Positions 1 through 7,157 of a stretch of DNA of 36,495 nucleotides are shown piece by piece. How positions within the stretch are numbered: the stretch's first letter is position 1; every line of letters begins with the position of its first letter. The notes below the pieces were generated by a model that saw only the letters and a program-made list of their open reading frames with translations, searched no databases and was not told where the DNA came from. Position numbers and translations under genes: made by a program. The stretch is from CAYJIX01 sp964370375 (GTDB lineage Bacteria; Desulfobacterota; Desulfovibrionia; Desulfovibrionales; Desulfovibrionaceae), in contig CAYJIX010000021.1 in the NCBI GenBank assembly GCA_964370375.1, forward strand, positions 1-36,495, in the 5' to 3' direction.

Positions 1-233
1 TGGCAGCTGCCGGCGACCTTGACGTAACAACGCGCTCAAGACTGCCCGGCGCCGCTGCCTCTGCCGGTCAGATGGATCTCAACATGGAAACGGCGGACGG
101 TTTCACCTTCGATGGCGGCCTCGGTCTTGGCATCAGCAACGGCGCCTTCTCTCTAGACGTGAACTACAATCTGCAACTCTCAGAGCATGTGACGAGCCAT
201 ATGCTTATGGGTACGTTCCGTTTTGAGTTTTAG
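1..233 (+). CDS. Autotransporter beta-barrel protein, C-terminal fragment (partial)
   Basis: The frame is open from the left edge to TAG at 231-233 and encodes about 76 residues. The segment alternates polar and hydrophobic residues as outer-membrane strands do. It ends NYNLQLSEHVTSHMLMG followed by a closing strand TFRFEF with a terminal Phe, which is the typical BAM recognition signal of outer-membrane barrels. This fits the last strands of an autotransporter (type Va) barrel. The passenger and the start lie outside the window, so the cargo cannot be named. The base composition is more GC-rich than the sequence that follows. Confidence 0.7.
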   Translation, partial: AAAGDLDVTTRSRLPGAAASAGQMDLNMETADGFTFDGGLGLGISNGAFSLDVNYNLQLSEHVTSHMLMGTFRFEF

Positions 234-274
234 CGGTTTGTAAAAGTTTATTTTTGTTTTTTCTGAAAGCTTGT

Positions 275-311
275 GGGGGAAAACTTTTCTTAGGAAAAAA
301 AGTTTTCCCCC
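275..311. terminator. Perfect 14-bp hairpin after the autotransporter gene
   Basis: Positions 275-288 (five G, four A, C, four T) are the exact reverse complement of 298-311, with a 9-nt loop. It lies about 40 bp after the stop codon, so it may be the terminator of that gene. No U-tract follows on the plus strand; the tail is A-rich. It also directly borders the IS3 remnant, so a mobile-element origin is possible. Confidence 0.5.
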
Positions 312-323
312 AAGAAGAAAAAA

Positions 324-518
324 GTTAAGGTAACAAATCATACAAATGAATGTAAGCTTCAAATAATCAAGCTTTATGAAAATGGTAAAAATTTTAGGGA
401 TATAGTTAAAGAATATGGCATAAGCTCTTCAACCGTGCATGGGTGGATAAATCACTATAAAAATAGTGGCTCTTTTGCGAAAGAAGACAATATGTCTGAA
501 ATGGAAATACTTGTCTCG
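324..518 (+). pseudogene. IS3-family transposase OrfA remnant
   Basis: The frame with codon starts at multiples of 3 reads, around 345-512, NECKLQIIKLYENGKNFRDI, then VKEYGISSSTVHGWINHYKN, then SGSFAKEDNMS. This is the helix-turn-helix N-terminal part of IS3/IS150-type OrfA proteins (family consensus of the form TNEFKLQIVKLYENGKS...DIVKEYGIS.STVHKW). The frame has no ATG start, and the match stops near 518 although the frame stays open to TAG at 612. No OrfB and no clear IS ends are present. It is a dead fragment marking a past insertion between the autotransporter and the NlpC/P60 gene. Confidence 0.7.
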
Positions 519-614
519 TTAATGACTGTTTTGTACAAGGTCTTGTACAATTTTTTACTATATAACTGTACTAAGCGTATGCGGGAAGGGCAAGGCAAAG
601 TTTGCCCGTCCTAG

Positions 615-1082
615 TGAGTAAGGACTGGCAGAAAATTTTACCATTTTTAGGTGGGGAACATTAGATACTACACCTTGGTTTGCTCAACAAATGTAACATA
701 AGCACTACTTATGAGACCTCTGCATGATTCATTTTGCAGGGGCTCATGGAGCGATGGCGGCAGCCAATGCGACCAAACAACGCGAAGCCTTATAAGTCTT
801 GCTAAAAAGCTTTGCTTTTAAGCAAGACTAAAATCAAGAGTAGGTGTGATTCGCTTGTACTGTTAAGCTATTGATTTTTATATCTTTTATCCTGTACAAA
901 GTAAGTTTTCAAGCACATGAAAATTTAGCACAAAAGCACAAAAATAAAGGTAAAAAATAATTGTGCAGGACTCTCCACATAGACAAATCATGGTGTTCGC
1001 GGTTACATTGTCCTCACAGTGGTAAAGCTTTGCACAGCAGGCTTTAGCCAACATCCGCTAAAATATCTACATTGAGAGTCCT
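615..1082. other. Non-coding gap with two hairpins
   Basis: No convincing gene is seen here. There is an imperfect inverted repeat at 711-747 (ATGAGACCTCTGCA against TGCAGGGGCTCAT), which resembles an IS end but lacks a partner. A strong hairpin lies at 795-829 (AGTCTTGCT paired with AGCAAGACT, extended by AAAAGC/GCTTTT). A 9-bp inverted pair AGGACTCTC (967-975) and GAGAGTCCT (1074-1082) brackets the leader of the next gene, and its right half also supplies the only ribosome-binding-like sequence (GAGAG). The AT-richness and the IS remnant beside it suggest insertion debris. Confidence 0.5.
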
Positions 1083-2474
1083 ATGCCCTTCATATCATGC
1101 CTTCGCAGCTTGCTTGTCTTTATGTTGTTAAGCACCCTTGGGTGTTCCTCTGTCCATGTTGGTGTGCGGCAGGTTCAAGATAGCTCACACACGCTTTTGG
1201 ATGTGCTCAAGTTTCCGCAAAATTTGACACTGTATGCTGAAGGAGCAGGCCCCGATACGCGTCTACTGTCTGCTGCTGAGCAGGCTAAGCGCAATACGCA
1301 TTTTGACGCGCGGTTTTTTGCCCCGTGGGATCAGAAAAAAAGCGGCTATACGGTAAAAACGGCCCTTGGCCCTTTGAGAGGGAAAGGTGCGCAAAAACCC
1401 CGTGGTTATGCGGAAAATCTGTTGCCATGGACACAACAACGCTGGGCAAGCTTAGCAGACAACGCCCATGAGGCCGCCTTTCCCAACCGTTCTGAAAAAG
1501 CCATCACCGTAAAGCCGACCCCCTTGCGCGAAGTGCCAAGCTTTGCGCCGCGTTTTGCGCATCCGTCAGACCCGGGGCAGGGCTTTCCCTTTGACCTTTT
1601 TGCCTATGCCACCTTGCCCATGGGCATGCCCTTGTACATAGCGCACGCGTCAAAGGACGAGCAATGGTTGTTTGTGGAAAGCGCGTTTGTTGCCGGTTGG
1701 GTTCCTGCTGACCATGTGGCCTACGCAAACGATACGTTTCGCAAAACATACCGCACAGGCCGCTATGGAGCCATTGTGCGTGAGGCTGTTTCTATAAATA
1801 TCCCTTCTGGCGCGCAATCAGCCAATATTGGCACAATCCTGCCCTTTGCAGAGGCAACGCCTGTAGAGGCTTCCGGCGTGTCGCCTTCTGTAGCTTTTAC
1901 CATACTGGTTCCGATACGGCTTGAAAACGGCATGGCCATGGGGCACAAAGTACGCCTTTCTGCGCAAGATGTTGTACAAAAGCCCATGCCTTTAACCCCT
2001 GCCAATGTGGCGAAAGTGGGCAATTTTATGATGGGGCAGCCCTACGGCTGGGGCGGCGTGTTTGGCAATAGGGACTGCTCCATGTTGATGCGTGACCTTT
2101 TCGCGCCCTTTGGGCTTTGGCTGCCGCGCAATTCCACAGGACAAAGCAAAGCCTGGACCTTCACCCCCCTTGTGGGCACCGCTTCATATAAAGAAGAAAC
2201 CATCTTGCGCCAAGCGCGTCCCTTTGCCACCTTATTGTGGATGCCCGGGCACATCGGCCTGTACCTAGGGCAGTACAACAATCAACCTGTCATGTTACAT
2301 GCCATATGGGGACTGCGCACCCAACCTGAATATGAAGACGGACCTCAAGGACGTTTTATTATTGGGCGCACTGTTGTTACCTCCACACGCCCGGGTGTTG
2401 AAATCCCGTATGTGAAGCAGGGGACTGCTATTATAGAGAGACTTCGTGGCATGTCTGTGCTGGCAGGTGGCTGA
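1083..2474 (+). CDS. SH3-domain NlpC/P60 cell-wall endopeptidase lipoprotein (DvLysin type)
   Basis: The 463-residue protein begins with a lipoprotein signal; the lipobox is STLGC with C21 as the lipidated residue. It has the layout of DvLysin-like enzymes: an N-terminal stabilising domain, two bacterial SH3 domains around residues 165-290 (one visible stretch is WLFVESAFVAGWVPADHV), then an NlpC/P60 domain. The NlpC/P60 signature GQPYGWGGVFGNRDCSML holds the catalytic Cys at C332, and MPGHIGLYLG holds the catalytic His at H390; H406 in MLHAIWG may be the third residue. The family cleaves D-Glu to diamino-acid bonds in peptidoglycan stem peptides, in recycling or remodelling. It probably acts in the periplasm, anchored to a membrane. 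Its last codons (L-A-G-G-stop) lie inside a repeat arm. It converges on murJ. Confidence 0.88.
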   Translation: MPFISCLRSLLVFMLLSTLGCSSVHVGVRQVQDSSHTLLDVLKFPQNLTLYAEGAGPDTRLLSAAEQAKRNTHFDARFFAPWDQKKSGYTVKTALGPLRGKGAQKPRGYAENLLPWTQQRWASLADNAHEAAFPNRSEKAITVKPTPLREVPSFAPRFAHPSDPGQGFPFDLFAYATLPMGMPLYIAHASKDEQWLFVESAFVAGWVPADHVAYANDTFRKTYRTGRYGAIVREAVSINIPSGAQSANIGTILPFAEATPVEASGVSPSVAFTILVPIRLENGMAMGHKVRLSAQDVVQKPMPLTPANVAKVGNFMMGQPYGWGGVFGNRDCSMLMRDLFAPFGLWLPRNSTGQSKAWTFTPLVGTASYKEETILRQARPFATLLWMPGHIGLYLGQYNNQPVMLHAIWGLRTQPEYEDGPQGRFIIGRTVVTSTRPGVEIPYVKQGTAIIERLRGMSVLAGG

Positions 2475-2590
2475 AAAGGGGGCGTATGCGGCGTCAGAAG
2501 GCCTTTTGTAGAACGGCATGGACCAAAGCGTCCTATGCCGCCCTACAAAATGCCTTCTTCCTTGCCTCCGCCCCCTTTTGAGCCACCTGC
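2463..2590. repeat. Long imperfect hairpin 1 of a dispersed palindromic repeat family
   Basis: Left arm 2463-2519 begins GCAGGTGGCTGAAAAGGGGG. The reverse complement of the right arm 2535-2590 begins GCAGGTGGCTCAAAAGGGGG. The arms stay alignable over about 56 bp to a shared CGGCAT next to a 15-nt loop. The left arm includes the TGA stop of the NlpC/P60 gene (2472-2474). It may act as a bidirectional terminator between the convergent genes. It resembles BIME/REP or MITE elements in form; the family is not one I recognise. Confidence 0.8.
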
Positions 2591-2642
2591 GCAAGATGAA
2601 GGTTAGGAAAAAATCAAAACCTTTCCCAGATCTCTTGATTGC
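2575..2642 (+). repeat. Dispersed repeat, copy A (extended unit)
   Basis: This copy starts CTTTTGAGCCACCTGCGCAA and continues through GATGAAGGTTAGGAAAA, an AATCAAAACC stretch, CTTTCCCAGATCTCTTGATTGC. It aligns across about 70 bp with copy B at 15321-15392, which lies 12.7 kb away between two ABC transporter genes. The unit is therefore longer than the hairpin arm alone. Confidence 0.75.
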
Positions 2643-2672
2643 ACGTAGTGTCAGCTCTTTTTGCATATCAGT

Positions 2673-2805
2673 GTGTAGGTGGCTCAAGAAGGGGAATAGG
2701 CGAGAAGGGCGATACTTTTTTGCAAAGCGGAGTTTATTGGACATAAATGACCGGAGCAAAAAAGGAGCAGGGCAAAGCATATTGCCCTTTTTCAGTCACC
2801 TGCAC
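2673..2805. repeat. Long imperfect hairpin 2 of the same repeat family
   Basis: Left arm 2673-2723 (around GTAGGTGGCTCAAGAAGGGG) pairs with right arm 2756-2805 (reverse complement GCAGGTGACTGAAAAAGGGC and onward to GCTCCTTTTTTGC) with several mismatches. The outer end of the right arm contains the TGA stop of murJ on the minus strand (2792-2794). It lies in tandem with hairpin 1, so the 320-bp gap between two convergent genes is almost wholly made of this repeat. Confidence 0.72.
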
Positions 2806-4519
2806 GGAAAAATCTGCGCAAACGGCCATATTCGCCGCTTACATACATGATAGCCCCATACACCGTAACGCCGCTAAGAACGGCAAGGCCCAAAGCGAAA
2901 ACAGCGTGCAGGGTCGCGGTATAGTCCAAGGTCCACTTTGCGCAAAAATACACAGGTGCAACCGCCAATAGTTGTGGCACAAGCCCTTGCAGGGGCAGGA
3001 CAATGCCGCGCCGCACAAGGGCAAGGTACAGGCACACGGCAAACGCGCACACGCCAACGCTCGCACCCAAAGGCGGCCCCATAGTGCCAAAAACATGACT
3101 TGCCAAAAGCCCCAAAGTGCCACAAACAGCCGTTGTCAAAAGCCCCACCAGCATGGCCCAAAAAGGCGTTCTGTGCAGGGCCAAGGCATGGCAGGCCGTG
3201 AGCAAGATTTTTGCCGCAGCATAGGCAGGCAGCATGGGGGCATAGGCGCAAAGGGCAAGGGCCGTCATGGTCACGGCGTTGTCGTCAAAATTGCCGTGCC
3301 CAAAAACAAGGGTCACAAGTGGCGTTGCAATGGCCACAAGCCCCAAAGCTGCTGCCAGATGTACGCTTACGGAAAAATATAACAGTGTCGCAAGGTTGTG
3401 GGAAAAAAGGTCGCCGTGCTTTTCGCTTGCGCCAGCATTTTCGCCGCCTGTTGCATGCATTTTTGCTCTACAAACCTTTGTGTTTTCGCCAGCATTTTTG
3501 CCACAAAGCGCAGGTTCGCTTGCAGCGCAAGCCTTTGTGCTCTCTGTGCCCTTTACCTTCTCGTCAGTATTCGCTCCCCCACAAGCCTTTTCTCCCCCTT
3601 TACTTTGTCCGCCTCTGTGCCCGCTCTTGTGCATGGCAAGTCGTGTAAAAAAGGGGGCAAAACCCATGCTAAGGGCCGCTGCCATAAGGCCTAAGGGAAA
3701 TTCCAACAGACGCTCGGCATAAAAAAGGGATGCCATATGCCCTTGGGGCAGGAACGAGGCAAGGATGGCGGCTATAAAAAAGGCCAGTTGGGGAGTAGCT
3801 GCGCCTAACATGCCTGCCAAAGCGTCTGTTACGACGGGTAGGCTTTTGACAACTTTTGGGCCTTGGTCGTCTGTTGTTTGGGGCAAGGCTTGGCTTGTAT
3901 GGACACAATGTTTTGCAGAAAACGAGTTGTTGAGCCATACTTGAGCTCCCCCTGCTGCGAGCGTGCCTGCTGCAAAGCATAGGGCAAGATTTTGTGGGGC
4001 AAGGTTGAAAAGTATGCCCATAAAGGTGACGCCAAGTACCACAAGGTTGTACAGGGCAGGGCTAAGGCTTGGGCGGGTAAAATGGTTGTTGCTGTGACAT
4101 AAGGCCATGCCTTTAGCACTAAAAACGGCTAAAACCAGATAGGGCAGGGTTATGGTAAAAAGAGGCAGGGCGGCTTGTTGCACGTCTTTCGCGCCGGGGG
4201 CCAAAAGGTGCATGAGGAATGGGGCAAAAATCCAGCCAAAGGCGACTATACATCCCATGCCAAGGGCCAAACGTTTGGCAATGCGCTTAAGCACGGCAGG
4301 GCCTTGGCTAGCGTGTTGCAAGTAAAGGCTTGTAAGGGTAATGGATAACCCCCCTTCGCTTAAAAGCCGCCGCAAGATATGAGGAAGCCGCAAAGCCACG
4401 CTCAAGGCGTCAGCAAGGGCGGTATTGCCAAAAAGCTGAGCCATGAGCATGTCGCGAACAAGCCCAAGGATTCTGGAAAGCAAGGTTCCGGCTATGATGG
4501 CGGTTATGTGGCGATACAT
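2792..4519 (-). CDS. murJ: Lipid II flippase MurJ (MviN family) with a large loop insertion
   Basis: MurJ moves lipid II across the inner membrane for peptidoglycan synthesis. The N-terminus ITAIIAGTLLSRILGLVRDM and the later motif LFYAERLLEFPLGLMAAAL are characteristic, and hydrophobic helices run through the whole chain. I chose ATG at 4519 (MYRHITAI, 575 residues). An in-frame TTG at 4540 would add seven residues, but these fall in a repeat-like segment. Most relatives have about 510-530 residues; the excess is a hydrophilic Gly/Ala/Lys/Cys-rich stretch at residues 296-369, between the segments matching TM7 and TM8. It contains four Cys and degenerate repeats such as AGENTKVC and GENAGASEK. 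The stop codon lies in a repeat arm. No partner gene is cotranscribed. Confidence 0.88.
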   Translation of the reverse strand: MYRHITAIIAGTLLSRILGLVRDMLMAQLFGNTALADALSVALRLPHILRRLLSEGGLSITLTSLYLQHASQGPAVLKRIAKRLALGMGCIVAFGWIFAPFLMHLLAPGAKDVQQAALPLFTITLPYLVLAVFSAKGMALCHSNNHFTRPSLSPALYNLVVLGVTFMGILFNLAPQNLALCFAAGTLAAGGAQVWLNNSFSAKHCVHTSQALPQTTDDQGPKVVKSLPVVTDALAGMLGAATPQLAFFIAAILASFLPQGHMASLFYAERLLEFPLGLMAAALSMGFAPFFTRLAMHKSGHRGGQSKGGEKACGGANTDEKVKGTESTKACAASEPALCGKNAGENTKVCRAKMHATGGENAGASEKHGDLFSHNLATLLYFSVSVHLAAALGLVAIATPLVTLVFGHGNFDDNAVTMTALALCAYAPMLPAYAAAKILLTACHALALHRTPFWAMLVGLLTTAVCGTLGLLASHVFGTMGPPLGASVGVCAFAVCLYLALVRRGIVLPLQGLVPQLLAVAPVYFCAKWTLDYTATLHAVFALGLAVLSGVTVYGAIMYVSGEYGRLRRFFRAGD

Positions 4520-4520
4520 T

Positions 4521-4585
4521 TTTTTCAACTGCCTGCCCAAGATGAAGGCTTGTGTGAGGATAGCCCCTTTTTGAACAGCCTGCCC
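4521..4585 (+). repeat. Two direct 18-bp repeats before murJ, related to the dispersed family
   Basis: TTTTTCAACTGCCTGCCC (4521-4538) and TTTTTGAACAGCCTGCCC (4568-4585) differ at two positions and lie 47 bp apart. The first continues AAGATGAAGGCTTG, matching the repeat unit (GCGCAAGATGAAGGTTAG in copy A). The second is preceded by CCCC as in the family (CCCCTTTTTGAAC). These look like diverged copies. They cover the place where a murJ promoter and ribosome-binding site would sit. Confidence 0.5.
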
Positions 4586-4616
4586 CTCAATAAATATTTT
4601 AGCACGCTGTTATGCA

Positions 4617-4643
4617 AAAGCCATGACGTTTTGTCATGGCTTT
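4617..4643 (-). terminator. Terminator of the flagellar operon, downstream of fliW
   Basis: A perfect 11-bp stem AAAGCCATGAC / GTCATGGCTTT has a 5-nt loop. On the minus strand the stem ends in CTTTTGC, a short U-run. It lies about 90 bp after the fliW stop and before murJ on the same strand, so it may end the nine-gene flagellar transcript. Confidence 0.55.
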
Positions 4644-4733
4644 ACGTTGTAATAGCTTTGTTGCAAAAAAGTATTGGCAATACGCTTGTGTTTTTGTTCT
4701 GTATGGCTTGCTGTGCTTTATGGCAAAGTATGC

Positions 4734-5201
4734 TTATGAATTTGCATCTGTTGTGCTTTCTTTTTGCTCGTACAAATAAACTTGTGGCGGAAGGTCGCTT
4801 TCGGTTTGCGGCACTTGCAATCCAAGTCGTTTTTCATGGTTGAGCAAGATGGGTCCAACAAGGTTGAGGGATGTTTTTTCCGGCTGCCCATGGGGGATGG
4901 AAACAGTGACCAGCACGGTTAAATCGTGAACATCCTTGGCGCATAAAAGGCGCTGTTCGGCATCCGGCACGTGTACGTTATAAGCGTCGGTAAAGCTGTA
5001 GGGATCTGCCACCAAAAGACCAAGTTCCGGGGAATCAAGGCTTTGCAGCATGAGGAAAGGCGAATCTTCTTTGATGCGTAACAGGGCAAATTCATGGTGT
5101 TTTTCAAAACCCATGATCCCACGGGGAAAGTACAAGACTTTATCCGCATCAATCTCTTGTTCGCCAAGGCGTGTTTGTATTTTTAATGTTTGTTCTGCCA
5201 T
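4734..5201 (-). CDS. fliW: Flagellar assembly factor FliW
   Basis: The 155-residue protein has the FliW pattern throughout: FPRGIMGFEKHHEFALL near residues 25-41, a central SPFLMLQSLDSPELGLLVADP, and a C-terminal NLVGPILLNHEKRLGLQV. FliW binds CsrA and also flagellin, so that free flagellin releases FliW to inhibit CsrA. This sets flagellin translation to match secretion. The gene start overlaps the end of csrA by 19 nt, so the two partners are translated from one message. It is the last gene of the operon. Its length is normal and no residue looks missing. Confidence 0.95.
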   Translation of the reverse strand: MAEQTLKIQTRLGEQEIDADKVLYFPRGIMGFEKHHEFALLRIKEDSPFLMLQSLDSPELGLLVADPYSFTDAYNVHVPDAEQRLLCAKDVHDLTVLVTVSIPHGQPEKTSLNLVGPILLNHEKRLGLQVPQTESDLPPQVYLYEQKESTTDANS

Positions 5202-5416
5202 AACTCAGCTGCCGTATAAAGGTCGGAATTGTCAATTTCAAGGGCCATTTTATTTGCTTCTTTAACGCGGCTGTACACTTCCTCGCGGTACACTGCCATG
5301 TCTTGTGGCACGTCAAGACCAAGTTTAACCTGCTTGCCTTGCAGGGCAAGAATGGTGATGCGGATGTCGTCTCCCACATACAGGCTTTCACCCGGGCGAC
5401 GGGTAAGAATCAACAT
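5183..5416 (-). CDS. csrA: Carbon storage/translation regulator CsrA
   Basis: CsrA is a small dimeric RNA-binding protein that covers GGA motifs near ribosome-binding sites. The 77 residues open MLILTRRPGESLYVGDDIRI, the standard N-terminal beta strand, and contain LGLDVPQDMAVYREEVY, where the conserved Arg contacts RNA. The tail past residue 60 is slightly longer than the 61-residue enterobacterial form, as is common in FliW-containing bacteria. It follows flgL after a 115-nt gap and overlaps fliW by 19 nt. The gap holds an AAGGACAG stretch on the minus strand that could be a CsrA target; this is a guess. Confidence 0.96.
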   Translation of the reverse strand: MLILTRRPGESLYVGDDIRITILALQGKQVKLGLDVPQDMAVYREEVYSRVKEANKMALEIDNSDLYTAAELWQNKH

Positions 5417-5531
5417 GGCTTTGCCTTAACGTCTAATGGTTGCGAAAAAAGTCAGGTTTTTCTGTCCTTATTCGACAAAAAAAATCATAAAGGATGCATT
5501 ACGAAAAACCATTCTTAAAAAGAGTAACCCG

Positions 5532-7145
5532 TTAAATAAACTGTGTCAAATTCAGCTGCATGATCATGGAGGAGGATCGCAAAACCGATTGATACGCTGT
5601 TTGTTGCTGGGTTAGGCGGATCATAAGTTCTGCAAAATCAACGTCTTCAATGGCGCTAAGCTCCGATGATTGGTTATACGCATCCACAGCGTGAAATTGC
5701 ACAGTCACTTCAAGGCGGTTTTCTTTGCCGCCAACGCCTGCTTGATACGTTAAAACAGAGGTATGAGCTTCGGTCAATTCGTCAAGGCAACGGGACACGC
5801 CTGTTTGGTTGTTGGTTTGGCAATATCCCACAAGCCGCCCAATGGTTTCAAACAGGTTTTTGCCTTCACCCTCACCAAACATGGCTTCAAGGTCATCTGT
5901 GCCGTTGGTGGAAAAAAGTCCGCCAAAAATATCCTTGCCCACATGGTTCACGTCAATGTAATCACCCGGGCTGATTTCAAAGGCTATGTCGGCTCGTTGG
6001 GGGCGTAAAATGTATTGCCCGCCTTCAGGGATGGTGGCAGAACCTGCCGGCGCGTCAATATCCATAAAGCCGCCGGGTACCACAAGGCGTGCCGTTGTTT
6101 GCGTACCGTCGGTAATAAATTCTGCTTTGCCTTCAATCCACGTTGCGCCGCCATCTGAGCTGTAGGAATAGCTAAAGGGCACGTTGGGGTTGTTTGGGTC
6201 TACGGCTTCGTTAAAGCGTACTAAAACATCTGCATCAACGCCGCCTGTGACAGACGTTGTAAAGGTAGGCATCTCTTCCGTGCCGTAGGTGTCCACGCGC
6301 ACAACTGATTGATCGTCATAACCCTGATAAATGGCCGTTGGACGGATGATTAAGTTTGTGCCGTTGTCTTCGCCTTGGTCTTCGGCAGCGTCATAGGGCT
6401 TTATGGTGGCAGAGCTTCCGGCAGGCATGGTGATGCGTGCATCGCCCACGTCAAAAAAGATTTCATCCCCAGGGTTTAATGGCGCGCTGATGGTGCCAGT
6501 TTGCCAGGTTTCACCGGCATCAAGGGTATATTCATAGGTTACGGTTTCGCCTGCTGGCGGCGGAATGGTAAAGCTATTGCCGCTTGGGGGCGTATCTTGA
6601 TCGGGGAAGCGAACAAGCGCGCTGTAATCGAGCGACCCTGTCACCTGCATGGCAGGCGTTGGCACAGACCCGTCAAGGTTTAAGCTGGTGACGCCAAGGC
6701 CTTCTCTGTAGGCAGCGTCGGTATAGCTTTGTCCTGCAAAGATATGCTTGCCCTCAAATTCCGTATTGGAGGTGTTGATGAGGGTTTGCATAAGCTCATA
6801 AATTTCTTCGCCAATGGCAGCACGTTGATCGGCGTCATAGGTGCTGGTGGCAGCTTGTTCTGCTTTTGCTTTAATGTTGATGATGGTTGTGGACACAAGG
6901 TTTAAGACTTCATCGGCTTGGTTAAGCCATGAAAGGGCTGTTTCGGCATTTTCTTCGTACAAGGACGAGCGCTCAAGGGACGAGCGGTACGACAACACAT
7001 GGGCAATGCCTGCCGGATCGTCAGAGGGACGGTTGATTTGTTTTTGGGTTGAGCTTTGCATATTGGATTCCATATATGCAGAAAGCGTCTTGTTCATGTC
7101 GTTTACCATGCTGGTGTACATGGTTTGTTGAGTAACGCGCATCAT
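5532..7145 (-). CDS. flgL: Flagellar hook-filament junction protein FlgL (HAP3)
   Basis: FlgL forms the last ring between hook and filament. The N-terminal D0/D1 helices (MRVTQQTMYTSMVNDMNKTL, then NRPSDDPAGIAHVL) and the C-terminal helix ending QTAYQSVLRSSSMIMQLNLTQFI are classic. At 537 residues it is larger than the roughly 300-residue enteric form. The excess lies at residues about 200-390 and holds two copies of a beta-rich module, one with GETW near 211 and the other with DGGATW near 331, each ending ILRP or IIRP. Two ATGs are adjacent at the start; a GGGGGGACC tract just upstream is the ribosome-binding site. It follows flgK after 12 nt and depends on the FlgN chaperone by analogy. Confidence 0.93.
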   Translation of the reverse strand: MMRVTQQTMYTSMVNDMNKTLSAYMESNMQSSTQKQINRPSDDPAGIAHVLSYRSSLERSSLYEENAETALSWLNQADEVLNLVSTTIINIKAKAEQAATSTYDADQRAAIGEEIYELMQTLINTSNTEFEGKHIFAGQSYTDAAYREGLGVTSLNLDGSVPTPAMQVTGSLDYSALVRFPDQDTPPSGNSFTIPPPAGETVTYEYTLDAGETWQTGTISAPLNPGDEIFFDVGDARITMPAGSSATIKPYDAAEDQGEDNGTNLIIRPTAIYQGYDDQSVVRVDTYGTEEMPTFTTSVTGGVDADVLVRFNEAVDPNNPNVPFSYSYSSDGGATWIEGKAEFITDGTQTTARLVVPGGFMDIDAPAGSATIPEGGQYILRPQRADIAFEISPGDYIDVNHVGKDIFGGLFSTNGTDDLEAMFGEGEGKNLFETIGRLVGYCQTNNQTGVSRCLDELTEAHTSVLTYQAGVGGKENRLEVTVQFHAVDAYNQSSELSAIEDVDFAELMIRLTQQQTAYQSVLRSSSMIMQLNLTQFI

Positions 7146-7157
7146 AATAGGTCCCCC

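Noticed and set aside
2295..2850. Overlapping frames on both strands across the hairpin repeats (2295-2780 minus, 2518-2850 plus)
   Set aside because: They run through palindromic repeat arms and the ends of two real genes and show no protein-like pattern.
2839..3722. Several frames of 70-150 codons on both strands over the 3' half of murJ
   Set aside because: They are shadows of murJ; the repetitive insertion keeps other frames open by chance.
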